Origin: Whitmania pigra | Lineage: Eukaryota > Annelida > Clitellata > Hirudinida > Haemopidae | Assembly (NCBI GenBank): GCA_021613335.1 | Contig: JAJTWR010000113.1 | Location: forward strand, 3,119,001-3,183,000 | Direction: 5' to 3' | DNA length: 64,000 bases | Part shown: positions 37,338 to 49,700 of the stretch, in pieces | How positions within the stretch are numbered: position 1 is the first letter of the stretch | Layout: each line of letters starts with the position of its first letter | Program-made: the position numbers and the translations under genes | Notes under the pieces: generated by a model | Database searches by the model: none | Seen by the model: only the letters and a program-made list of their open reading frames with translations | Told to the model about the DNA's origin: nothing

Positions 37338-39507
37338 TCAGAAACCAGGCAGATGATCAAAATCATGGATATTCTTGCTATAAATTGAAATAAATTGTCT
37401 TAGTAATGTCAACTTATATATATATAAGAAAACTTTATATGACAAATATAAAATATCAGAATCAATACTTTAGAATGATTTAATTCAAACTTTAACCTCC
37501 TATCAAAATTGAGGTGGATGACAAGAAAAATAATTCCAAGAACAATGCAGAGTGATCCCACCAAAAGATAGGCAACTCCCAGGAATGGGTTTTTGCCACC
37601 CATCCAGGATGTTGTGGAAAGAAAAACAAACTTTGAACCCTCAAATGACCATGTAGGATAAGCTATTAAAAGCAATAATTATAAAATTTTCAATATATTG
37701 TTAGAACCAGCCCATGTGCCAATCAATCAACTCACAATAATTAATTTTTAGTGAATAGTTTCCAGCAGGCAAACCATTTTGAAAAACTCCAGTGGCATTA
37801 ACTTTCCTGTAAAGTTTTCTGAAATTTGGCAAAGCAGCAGTCCTCATCCAGACCATCAAATCTTCATTTTCATAGCCATTGTTATCCACATTGTTCACAT
37901 CCAACTGGTAAATTGGCTTCTGCCAATTGGGAGGATGCAGAGTGTTATTGAAAGCTAAAGTGAAAATAACAAATAATGAAAAGAAGCACAATTTCATTAA
38001 TTTTTAATTAAATCTAAGTGAAATCTCAGTAAAATCTACCTGCAGCTGGATTTTTGGCAAAACCAGGAGGATTGTTAAACTTGGAAGTCTTGTCCGTTGA
38101 CCAAGCAATGCCTGTATTCAATAAGCTAACGTTTTGCTCGTCTCCCTCATTCACATAAAATAACTCAAAAGTGTCTGTTGGAAAAAAGTGGAAGTGATTT
38201 TAAAGAACTCAAACAAAATACTACATACGAGTATAGTATAACAATCCATGGTCAAAGCTTTTGATTTAATTAAGAGTCTGAATCCTGTGGGCTTCTATCG
38301 CTGAGTAACACAAAATTTGCAAAAATTACCATTGAAAAGACTGTTTGCAATGGCTCCACAAGGAGCATATGGAAGACTCCCATTTTCAGTAATTTCTCCT
38401 CTGTATGGATCACAATCATGATTTAACTGATAGTAATCTAGCTTATCCCCTAGCAACTGATGATCATCTCTTGATCTAACATATCTTCTGTGATTTTGAT
38501 AGAAATTGGTCAATCCATAATACATATACACAGAACCCTGTCAACAGCACATTAAGTAAATACAAAATAATGATAACAATGCAAACAATGTGGACTTGTT
38601 ACTGACTGTGAAATTATCTTTTAATTCAAAAGCAACATTGCATTCACAAGTCTTGCCCGAATTGTTTTTGAGGAAATCTAGGCAGGTAACATCTTTCAAT
38701 TTTGCAGACCGACAGGCTGTGTCAGTATAATCGATCTTTATTTCAGAGATCTGCAAAACACAGCATTTGTAACATAATATATTTATAAAGAAATTCATTA
38801 ATAAGGATAGCTCGAAATGAAGGAAAACTCACATTATTAGATGCCACCAACAAAGCCACCCCTAGAGGAATGAAAACCAATCCAACAGCAAAGAGAAGTG
38901 GAAGAATAGTCTTTGCTGTGATAATGGGCTGCCAAGCTGGCAGCTTTTGCTGTTTAAAGTTTGTATCTGAAATTATTCAAAATTAGGGGGAAATACAACT
39001 ATTCTAGAAATTTCCAGTTCATGTTAATTTTGAAAAAGAAAGAAATTCTAAAGAATTGCAGCAGTTGACGATGAAGAGCATCTGACGAGATATTTATGAT
39101 AAGAGAAGATACGGTCAGTAATGAAGATGATTAAAAAGTGTCCTGCTGGAGTTTGTCAAATCATCAATTAGGAATTAGAAATTAAATTAAGCTTAGATAA
39201 AACTGGCATCAAGTTCTAAACTAATAAATGCGATTCCTAAATAAAAATTATAAATAGCTTGATGGGACGTTCTTAAAATGAATCTTGAAAATCTAGCTAA
39301 TCAATGTTATATGTCCTTTTAAATTCGTTTATTAATATGGTGAGGATTAGCTTTAGTGCAAGAACTTTATTAAAAGCTGAAATATGTAATGGAATATTCC
39401 CGCGGAGAGCTCTTTTGCTTTAGTTTGTCTCCTTTTTGATCATTATATAATGTAATACCTTGTGGCTTTTTACTCGTTGAGACACTGTTTTTACCAAAAG
39501 TAGACAT
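37338..39507 (-). CDS. TMEM30A: CDC50A-type P4-ATPase (flippase) beta-subunit
   Basis: TMEM30A/CDC50A pairs with P4-ATPases that move phosphatidylserine to the cytosolic leaflet; it is needed for their exit from the ER. Exons on the minus strand: 39459-39507, 38833-38966, 38607-38750, 38330-38537, 38040-38174, 37736-37954, 37497-37662 and 37338-37377; phases give 364 residues (human 361). An N-terminal AFKQQ-type segment ([13 protein letters not shown]) precedes the first membrane helix. The ectodomain has conserved cysteines and [43 protein letters not shown] and [14 protein letters not shown]. The second helix follows [10 protein letters not shown]. The 13-codon last exon was chosen because its phase fits exactly. 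A paralogue lies 20 kb away. Confidence 0.95.
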
Positions 39508-40165
39508 ATTTATTTCCTCTCGAGTCAACATAAGTAGCCTATCGGGCGCGGATAAAACCTGTAAAGTAATCCAGAAATATATTTCCTATCACAAAAAAAT
39601 TGAGACTTATATGAAAACTAAGGAAATATGGAGGATCCCCATCACATTACCTAAGATAAACAAACACCAAGTTCCCGAAATCATTAAATGATTTTCTTAA
39701 GCATACCAATGAATGTAATTTATTAAGTATTTAATTCGAAGCAACCGTATTACTACTAACAATATAAACCAGCGTTGGTAATAACACCTTTATATTTTGT
39801 TAAATGGATGCACGTTGAAATGGAACATCATAAAACAGCTGGAAAGGTCATTATTGCAGTAATTACCGTTCAACATTTAGCAACATCATGTAAATTTTAA
39901 AAAAGTCAGTAAATCATTCAACTATTAATAATAATTCCACTACTATGACCAATAAGTAACTATAACCAAAACGCTTTATAATTTATATAAACTAAATTAA
40001 TTTTTAGCTATGAAAAAAACAGCCATGTTATTTCTATCGGTTATTTCAAAAATGATTTATTGCTTTTATGTTTTCGACTTTTATTGTAAACATAAGTACT
40101 CCGACATCAGCACACATCGTTTAACGAGGAAGAGCCGAGGACTGACGTTTATTTCTGATAATGAA
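39508..40165. promoter_or_regulatory. TMEM30A-SRF divergent intergenic region
   Basis: Only 658 bp separate the TMEM30A start (minus) from the SRF start (plus). I looked for exact CArG boxes (CC, six A/T, GG), which would suggest SRF autoregulation, and found none; CCTTTATATTTTG near 39787 is only a partial match. Confidence 0.4.
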
Positions 40166-41120
40166 ATGATGAGTAACGTGACTCAAAAAACGTCCTCTGA
40201 GCCTAATCGCGCTTGTTTGCAATTTGTAAATGAAACGAAACTTTTATTGGAGGAATCTAGCAAAGAACCGGGTATAGGCCTTCCGTCATTTGAAGACTCC
40301 TTATCCTCCTCTGGTGAAGATATATGGCCCGAAGTATCAGAAAAGAATACTTCTAATGTAACTAAAATCAAGCCTGGAAAGAAAACGCGGGGGAGAGTCA
40401 GAATAAAAATGGAATTTATCAAAGACAAAGTCAGGCGATATACGACTTTCAGCAAACGGAAAACAGGAATAATGAAAAAAGTTATTTCAATGATTGGTCT
40501 TCATTGTATGATGATATTTTTTAAGTTTTATGTAGTTCTTTGATGTTTAGCCATTTTAATTAAGAAAGTTCGAAACTAATCGCAGTGTTGAATTAGTGTG
40601 TAATCACTAATGTTGTTCATTTACAGGCATATGAACTTGCACAGTTGACTGGCACGCAGCTGATGTTGTTGGTTGCCAGTGAGACTGGCCACGTATACAC
40701 ATTTGCCACAAAAAAATTGCAACCAATGATCACTAGTCCAGAAGGAAAGGCCCTCATTGAAGCATGTCTGAGCAGTGATTCAGCCGCTCCCTCCTTATCA
40801 TCTGCTGCTGATGAAACTTTGACTTTTAATAGACCTACAATCAAAAGGAACATCGATGCGAACAAGCAGAGTGAAGTGCCAATCAAGAAATTTTTGCCTG
40901 CAACTAACTCACCAGCAAAAGGTGATTTTTTCAAGTAAAGCCCCTCACAAAAAAATCACATGTCCTTCACTTTTACTAATATTTTATTAATTATTTGCTA
41001 GAGGTCAATCCACCAATTGTTCCCATGGATCTTAGTAAACAAGTTATACCGTGCATGCCAGAAACTAGGGATGAAAAGCCCTGTACTTTTCCCAATTATT
41101 ACAATAACTTCACTTCCTAA
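40166..41120 (+). CDS. SRF: Serum response factor (short form)
   Basis: SRF is the MADS-box factor that binds CArG boxes and drives actin and immediate-early genes. Exons: 40166-40480, 40627-40921 and 41002-41120, phases consistent, 242 residues. Residues 71-130 are a near-identical SRF MADS box (GKKTRGRVRIKMEF, TTFSKRKTGIMKK) continuing in exon 2 with QLTGTQLMLLVASETGHVYTF and the SAM extension KLQPMITS. Upstream is a Ser/Glu-rich N-terminal region. Downstream only about 70 residues remain, whereas human SRF (508 residues) has a long transactivation domain. The start could be the adjacent ATG at 40169; an in-frame open stretch reaches back to 40010 but looks non-coding (hydrophobic, no family match). 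Confidence 0.94.
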
Positions 41121-41781
41121 TACTTTCTGCTTTTATTTGTTTGACTTTGGATAGTTCTTGTGCCTGCAAAAAGCACCAACATGAGGAACAATTTGTACAT
41201 TCATTTTGCACGCATGCATTTAGATGCTCATTTTTCAGTTGTAGTAAATTTCAGTCAAATTTTATTTAGATTTCATCAGACTGAAACTCATGGGATGCTT
41301 GTCAGTTGTATTTGTTCATAATTTCTAAGAGATTTTTTTACTGTAATTCACCTTGACTTGATTTTAGAGGTCTGTAATAAATCACCTGTCTGCTTTCAAA
41401 ACTTGATTGCGTTTTGCCAAAAGTAGCAATTTTATTAAATTTTAGATATCGCTTTTTTGAATGTTTTGCAATGCTGTAATTTCTTTGCAATATTGAGAAA
41501 TAAGGGCCTGTTTTTCAAATAGATTCATCCTTAAGCATTTAAAAAATTCAGAGGTGTTCAATGAAAAAAGAAACAAACTTTATTGAAACACATTCATTAG
41601 GGGTATACTTTTAAGGACTCAAGATTATGAATGATTATGAAAATTATTAAATGCAATTCCAGAAATTATGGCTGGAAGGCAATTTAAGCTTTCCATTTAC
41701 TTCTTTGGTTTGTTACATAATTTATAGCCAAAACTTAATTAAGGATTAATAATGTCAAATAGGAAAATTGACTACAACTTT
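41121..41781. other. SRF-SRPRA convergent intergenic region
   Basis: 660 bp of AT-rich sequence holding the two 3' UTRs. No exon or repeat is recognised. Confidence 0.4.
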
Positions 41782-44700
41782 TCAAGCTTTCATGAGGGAG
41801 TTAACAACAGACTTGGCATTTAGAACCTTCAAATCAGAATAGGTTTGTCCAGTACCAACAAAGACTATGGGTTGTCCAGTTATGTAGGTCATTGAAATTG
41901 CAGCCCCAACCTGCCAGAAATTTGTAAAACTTATTATAGAAGGATGCATTGAAGGAACATTTGAGCTACATTCTCAGACAAGACATGCATGTAAAGCTCA
42001 AAATATCAGCCTTCGGATGACCAAAGAGCGTGTAAGAAACTCACCTTGTCATCGATCGTATCAAACTTTGTCAGGACGATGCCATCGATGAGGTGAGGGT
42101 TTTCCATGTTGGAATAATCAGCAAGAGCCTGATTGAATTTTACTAACTGGTCAACAGCATCATTTCCTACAAGTGCCTCTCCTACAAAGAGCACCAAATT
42201 TGGCTGATTCACTTTGATGAGTTTTGCCAATGATCTCATCAAGGGTTCATTTCCCTGTGTTCTGCCTGCTGTATCCACCATCACGACATCAAATTGTGCA
42301 TCACGAGCATAACCGATAGCCTCCATGGCAACTCCGGCAGCGTCCTTGCCATACCCTTTCTCATAAAGCTGGACCATTGAATCTCCCGATCGAGTGGAAT
42401 TAAGCTTCAGGCAATGGGTCCTTAACTGCTCGACAGCTCCGGCTCGAAAAGTATCACAGGCAGCGATCAAAACCCTCAAATCATTTTCTATGAGCCAGTA
42501 AGCAATCTTAAAATGTCAGAAATCTGGGTGAGATAAGGTAACTTTCATCAACAAGATGGTTTTTCAACATGACATACCTTGGCCAAGTTAGTAGATTTTC
42601 CTACTCCATTGACTCCACAAAATACAATAACAAAGGGCACCTTCTTGTGTTTTGCATCTAAAGCATCTCTGAGTATGTCGATTCTCTTGTGTGGCGTAAG
42701 CAGTTGAATGCAGGATTCTTCGAGGCTCTGACGCACGGTTGAAGCTACGGCTGCAATTGTTCGATTAGCACTTTAAAATAAAGCATCTCGAGTTACTTAT
42801 TTTAACCAAATAATTTTCCATACTTTTGAAAGTTCCAAGAACCTTTCCTTCCAGTTTGGTCACAATTGAATCACAAATGCTTGCAGCAATTTCAGCAGCC
42901 ACATTTTTTGCTGTAAGCAAATGCTTTAAAAGTCAAGTTAATCATGGCATCATCACACAAGAACAAAGATTTTATTGTTATTTATGAGCTTCATTTAGTA
43001 TGTTTTAAAAAAATTGAACCTAAATACATTGATCTAATGACAGATTATTAATTGATTGTATTCTTGACTCTCCAAATATTCTGTCTTATTTTGTATTGAG
43101 TGAAATTCTAGGTTTCTGTTCTGCTACTTAAACAAAGAAAATGAGACATAAAATGAATATTTATAACCAACCAATGAGATGGTCTTTCATTTTCTCAATA
43201 GCTCCTTGAACATCCTCTTTTGTCAATACCTTGGAACCAACAAGGCTCCTCAAACTTCCAAAGAAACCAAATGATGATCTAAAGAGATGACATTAAATCA
43301 ATAAACAAACACAAAAACATGGTGAACTTCATGGCTAGCTATAAACTGGCATGAAAAATATTAAGCTAATGAAGTCAAATAATAATAAGATAATCAACCC
43401 TTTCGATGATTTCTTCTGATCCTCTGCAATTTCTTCTATGAATTCATTCTCACTTCCTTCATCCAAGCCCTTCAGTTCACCTTTCATTGATTCGTAATGT
43501 TCAGCTACCTGCAATATTACAACAAAAGCAAGTATAACTTTAATATCACACCTTAAAAACAATAAGCAAGAAATGCATAAAGAAGCAACAAACATGCCTT
43601 AGATTTGTGAAATCATCATCACAAAGTTATAATTCACTAACGATCTGCTGCTGGGAATTTGAGTTTGCTTCACTGTAGTCAAATTCCTGCGCATTTTTAC
43701 CGGAATTTTGCCACTCTCGGTTTTGCTTACCCTTCTTAGGTTCTTGCTTTTTCTCTGCAGGTCTAAATAAAAAGTTAAATAACTAAAATCCTAGCAATGC
43801 AATCTCAGTTTGTACTATTGGATTCATGCAAAGCATTCCTTTGCAATCCCAACTAAAAAATGAAATACTTTTTATCATTTTTGTTTGCCTTTATCATTTT
43901 TTCCTGCAGTTTCTTCAAATTTTCTTGAACATTTACAGTTTTTGAATCATCATCACTGACAACTGGTTTTATCTTTTCTATGACAGGAGCATTCTGCACA
44001 GTATTCTTCGCTGATATTTAAATAATCTATTTTAATGTTTAATTTACTGAATATATCAAGTCGTGAGCATCATCATCTTAAGATACCATAAATTACATGT
44101 TGCAACTAATACCACCAAATCAATACACAAGAATAACAAATGTACAATAAAATAGAGATTATTTAACCTTTTATGTTATTCTTTTTTGGTGGCTCATTTT
44201 TCTTGCTTTCTATCATTGAGGCTACAGTTTTTTGTGACTTCTGAGACTCATCAAAAGTTCTCATCTTCCTAAATAAGTAGATTTACTGTTATTACTTTTG
44301 ATTAGATAACATCTAAATATTAATTATTAATCTAAAGCTTCAATGCAGGTGATAATGCAAAATTTAAAAAATGAAATTAATAAAGTAACTTAGATTTTAT
44401 TAATTATTTACAAAATAAAAAAAATTGTTTGAACTGCCATATCTTTACCTCATTTCACCCTTGTCTGCATCTTCAACTTCTCTCAACTTTTGCAGAAAAT
44501 GACTTTGAAATCCATCTAGATTTAGACACAATTCCCCTTTATAAAGTTCATCTTTATAACGATTTCTAAATTCGATTTGTATGTCATTCAGAAACTTGTC
44601 AACATAAGACAACTGCAGGAACTTTTGATAAGCAACCTTGACAAGATAAGTTACAAAAACTTTTACGATAACAAATATTCACATAATTTACATAAAGGTA

Positions 44701-45188
44701 ACACTTACCACAAAAACCAATTCAAACTCATTGTCCAACTTGTATTTCATTTTTAATGCATCATGGGTGAATGAATCTAAGCCACCTCTTTCCTTTTCAA
44801 ACAAAATAAAGTCTACTGATTCAGCTTGTATCACTGAAGCAATTTGCCTTAGTGTCACACAATAAACACACATTAATTCCTTTGAAGTATATGTGATCAA
44901 ACACGCTATTTATAATATATAGTTCCTCCAACAAATAAAGTTTTAAATTCTAAAAATCTTAATCAACAATAGGTTCTAGACCCATATCAGTTCAAAAATT
45001 CAAACTTCATCCAGGTGGTTTTTAAACGGTAAATAAAAATATGTTCGCTTCAAACACATGTTTCAAAGTACCTGTAGGATTACACTTTTTATCAAAGTGT
45101 TGACAGAAATGGCTAAACTTTGGGCTGTTCCTTGAAAGCACCACAAAACTATGCCACCCTTACTAAAAATTGTAAAAAGATCGAGCAT
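41782..45188 (-). CDS. SRPRA: Signal recognition particle receptor alpha
   Basis: SRPRA is the ER-docking GTPase that receives ribosome-bound SRP. Exons on the minus strand: 45072-45188, 44709-44792, 44449-44636, 44168-44268, 43869-44010, 43642-43762, 43399-43508, 43172-43278, 42824-42910, 42578-42750, 42045-42506 and 41782-41910. Phases join to 606 residues (human 638). The N-terminal X domain, which binds SRPRB, begins [21 protein letters not shown] basic linker follows. The NG GTPase domain carries [10 protein letters not shown] (P loop), [25 protein letters not shown] and VGTGQ, with the C-terminus ending SLMKA as in vertebrates. The gene is head-to-head with BBS2. Confidence 0.97.
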
Positions 45189-46734
45189 GATAGAAATGTG
45201 CGAAACCCCAAAAACAATGTTTGTGACGTTGATCCGAAACCAGGAAACTGCTTAAAATTGAAGGAGAATAACTGTTGAATGTTTAAATAAGTCTAATAAT
45301 TATTACAACAAAATTTGTTTGTTTTTTAAATAAAAATAATTATTAAAATTAAAAGTATTTTAAATACCAAACCATATGATGTATTGCAGCGAAATAACAT
45401 TCCGTAGGATGTTCGTCTAACAAATAAAATTTTTAAACTAATTAAATAAAACAATTAATGTGTTTGAAAAAATTAAATATTATATATGAAAATTTGAAAA
45501 TTCTAAATTAATTCATTAAACCAGTTTTAAAATTATGGGGAAGGGTTAGTCACCTGTAAGTCACAAGTTGTGGCTATCTGTGACGGGATGGTTAAAAAAT
45601 ACATAAAACCTCTGAGAGATGAAGAAATGCTTCAAAATTTCCTGAGATTTGCAAAGAATCAGAACTATCTGATCATATTACCCTTTGAAGCGAAGTTCAT
45701 ATAGTGACGTCATTTCGGTTATGAAATAGGGGTTCCTTGACCCTTGCTCAAATCATTTGAGTCAAATGGCATTTGTGCACGTGGGCAATTGCGCAAACAA
45801 TCAACCGTAACCCTAACCCAGACTCTAAGATTATTACTCCTAACACTAACCCAACCCCAGATATTAAGTTATTAAAATACACTAAAACGGCGCTGGCACT
45901 GTTTATACAAATAAGATTTAAATCCAGCAATAGGAATCCCGCAACGTTCGCGAGTCCTTAAAAGTCAGGTCACGCAGGCGCACCATGAACAGAACGTTAG
46001 GACTCGGAACCTATGCTACCAATTTGCTAAATTTGTTAACTTAAGTTTTTAAACAATTTAATAATAGACATAATTTTAACAATCTGTCAGGAAACCAACA
46101 ATTATTCACTCTTTAAACATGATGATAAAATAAATAATACATCTAAATAATAAAAATAGATTTAAGTGATTTATGAAGGCCAAATAAAAAAAGAACATAT
46201 CGCTGCATGTTATAATCGTCCGCGTTATTGGAAAAATTTTTTTATTACACGAATCGTAAAATTCTGCAGTGTTATCTTCGTCCACATGTTATATATGTAA
46301 AGATACGGTAAAATACATGTTATTTCCAGGGATCGAGATAAAGATTGATTAAAAATCAACTTTAAGGTAACAATATGCAGAGCGTTTTAACAATTAGTAT
46401 AACATGGACTCATTGCAGATTCAAAAAATTTTATTTTCAATATTTATTACTAAGATTGATCAATTTTTGATTAGCATTTGAAACTTGTTTGTATAACTTT
46501 GTTATGTTTTTGATATTAAATGTAATTTCTTAACCTGCATAATTAATTATAAAATTCGAACGCTATTTAACAGAATCCAGCTTGAGTTGAAAGTATTATT
46601 GCCACCTATGTTTACTTCAGCTGCTTAACTTAGTAACCGTTGTTAAGTACGAAGATCTTTGTGTCGATCATCTCATACTATTTGTCACTTTAATGCAAGA
46701 ATTTAAAAGGCTTGTTTTTGTTTAAACTGAAACT
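45189..46734. promoter_or_regulatory. SRPRA-BBS2 divergent intergenic region
   Basis: 1.5 kb between two divergent starts. A stretch near 45800-45860 has scattered TAACCC-like motifs but no true telomere array. A GTGACGTCATTTCGG string at about 45702 matches a CRE core (TGACGTCA) and also the opening of the GC-rich dispersed repeat, so its meaning is unclear. Confidence 0.35.
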
Positions 46735-49700
46735 ATGCTTGTGCCAATATTCAGTTTGAATTTGAAGCAGAAAATAAATTTGAAGCAAGTTTGCGCTGGA
46801 AGGTTCGATGGCAGATACAACTGTCTCGCTGGCGCTACGAGTAGCGGAAAAGTAACTTTACTTATTTGAAATAGTACTGAAAATAATAAGAAATTTCAAA
46901 AATTGGTATTTTAGATCTTTATTCACAATCCCAGCCACATTAAATTTGATAGTGATGTTCATGGTGATTTGGTCTTGTTAAACATTAACCAAGCGGTCAC
47001 TTGTCTAACAACAGCCAATTTTAACCGAGATCGAGACTATTTGATTGTGGGAACTGCAGAAAACTTAATGGGGTTTGATGTATTTAATAACCAGGATATT
47101 TTTAACAAAGAGGTCAGTCTTATTATTCCTATTATATGTGTCTCATTATGTGTATATACAGGGCCGCCAAGGATGGCGGCAAGGGGAACAAGTGCCAGGG
47201 TACTGGCAACTTCTTGAGGTGTACTGGGAATTTAAAATATTAAAATTTCACTATAGTGACCTTTTATGCATTGCAAAATTAACATAATGAAATTTTTGCT
47301 GGCAGCCCTGATTATATAACACTATCTCTAATATTTTTACTTAACTCAACATTTGTCTTCATAATGAAAAATCTTTAATTAATTTTTCATATTTATGATT
47401 CTTTTTCTAGAAAGCATGAATTTTATATAAAATCATTAAATCAAATGATCTGAAGGTTTCAGACAAACCCTCTACAGTTGTGTATGGTGAAATAGGACAT
47501 GTTGGAAGCCCCCTGGTGATTGTTGGTGGAAATTGTTCTATCCAAGGTTTTGATTACAGTGGCAATGACAGCTTTTGGACAGTAAGTCAATATGGAAATC
47601 ATTTTGTAAATTCATTTATATTTAATTGCTTGTAACATACAATACATTCATAAGAACCATTTTAGGTCACAGGGGACAATGTCTGTTCATTAGCTATTTT
47701 AGATTTTGATGGAGACGGAAGCAATGAAGTGAGGCCTATTTATTTATTTATTTGTTTTTTTATTTATTCATTATTGAGCTGAGGGCTTTTATCACCATGG
47801 AGAAAAACATGAAAATCAAACAAGAAAGTGTCAAAACAAGAAAATTGATTTAAATAAGATTCTATTTAAATCTGTTTTATTATATTAAAATAATGTTTGT
47901 AATTATGTTCTCATAATTTGCAAGCTACTTGTTGGTTCAGAGGATTATGACATCAGAGTATTCAAAGATGATGAAATATTAACTGAAATTTCTGAGAATG
48001 AGGTAAGATTGTGAAATTATGTTATCCTTTGAATGAATAGGGAGCTTACGATTAATACAGATTGTTAACAACCTTCTACCATTCACTTCTGGTCGATTTG
48101 CATATACACTGATGAACGGAACAGTCGGAGTCTACGACTCAATCTCAAGAACATGGAGAATCAAAGTTGATTATAATTCCCTTCAAAGCTAAGCTTTATT
48201 TAACCACATAATTATTTTGATTTTATCAGTCAAAAAACATTCCAAACACAATGGCAAAATTTGATGTTAATGGTGATGGTGTTGATGAACTCATAACTGG
48301 ATGGAGCAATGGGAAGGTAAGCATCAGCATGTAATTTGTTTTAAATCTGTGATGATATACAAATAAACTTATTATTATTATTATATTCATATGTAAAGAT
48401 ACAAATTTAAAACAACATCAATAGTTCAACAAATTTTGATTTGACCTGATGTTCTACATATGATATTATGAAGTCAATGTTCTACGAACTATCATCATAT
48501 TACATTATTTAATGATGCATTTATTTAAACATTTAAGAATTAAATAATTCCAGCAATATTAGAGTTCTTTGAAATTTTAGATTGATGCACGGGACATTGT
48601 AACAGGTGATACAATCTTCAAGGAATGTCTTTCTAATGCCGTAGCTGGCTTTGTTGTGGTTAGTCACTAATCTTAATTAGATTAATCTATGAATCCCATA
48701 TGCTGAGACTGAATTTTATAATAAATTACAGACAGATTACAAAGGGAATGGTCAGGATGTTTTACTTTGCTGTTGTCTTGATGGCAAAGTTGAGGCTTTT
48801 TCATGCAATCCTTCAGCTGTTGGAGGAATTCAGAGAACTTCAGATCAAGACTTGTTCCAAGAGTTGAGCAACAAAAAAACTGTTAGATTGATGACTTGGT
48901 TTTATTATTCTACCAATAATTATATGTTATGTAATTAGATTTAATTGTATTTTAATTAATTAAATTTAATTATATTTTAAGTAATTTAATTTAATCAATA
49001 GAGCTTGTTATTGGAACTCAAAAACTATGAAATCAACAGCAAAGCAGCCGCATCCTCTCCTCAACATTCACTAGCATCGATTCCAGTGAGAAATATTTTT
49101 ATTCAAATAATACTATTAATGGTTTCAAATTTTAGAAGAATCTTTGAGACCTGCTTTTAGAAATGCATTAAACTAAAAAATTTGAAAAGCATATATAATT
49201 AATACAGATTGTTATTATTACATTACTTTTAAAAACAAGATTTTATAGAGACTTTCCTGATAAAAGATTGAGATGATATGAGTGGAAGAATTAAAATATA
49301 AATTGGAAATAATATGCATTAGTACTGAGTGCATAATAAGTTTGAGAATCAGAACATATTCATCAACATCACATCATAAAATTTAATAATTGCCCTTGTA
49401 AGCATACATATTTACAAATTTAGCATGTGGCTTGTTTAGATATGTTTGTGCATACAAACTTTAAGGGAGATATAAAAATGTGTGATGTTTTCAAGCTGAC
49501 TTTCTTCACTATAATTGTTGGAAGTAACCAATTAGTTTTAGCCCGTAAAATTATTAGATAAATATTCTTTTTTTTAAGTTATATAGGAAATTGGGCAGAA
49601 AAGATTAATGTGTATAATGAAATATTTAAGATTATTTGCTTAAATTTCAATTATAAGCAGAACATTTTGCTTTCAGGCTGACACACAGGTTCATTCTTAT

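Noticed and set aside
40010..40165. N-terminal 52-residue extension of SRF
   Set aside because: In frame, but hydrophobic and unlike any SRF; the sequence from 40166 is a more natural N-terminus.
45773..45961. Interstitial telomere array
   Set aside because: Only one or two TAACCC-like units in a diverged stretch; no tandem array.
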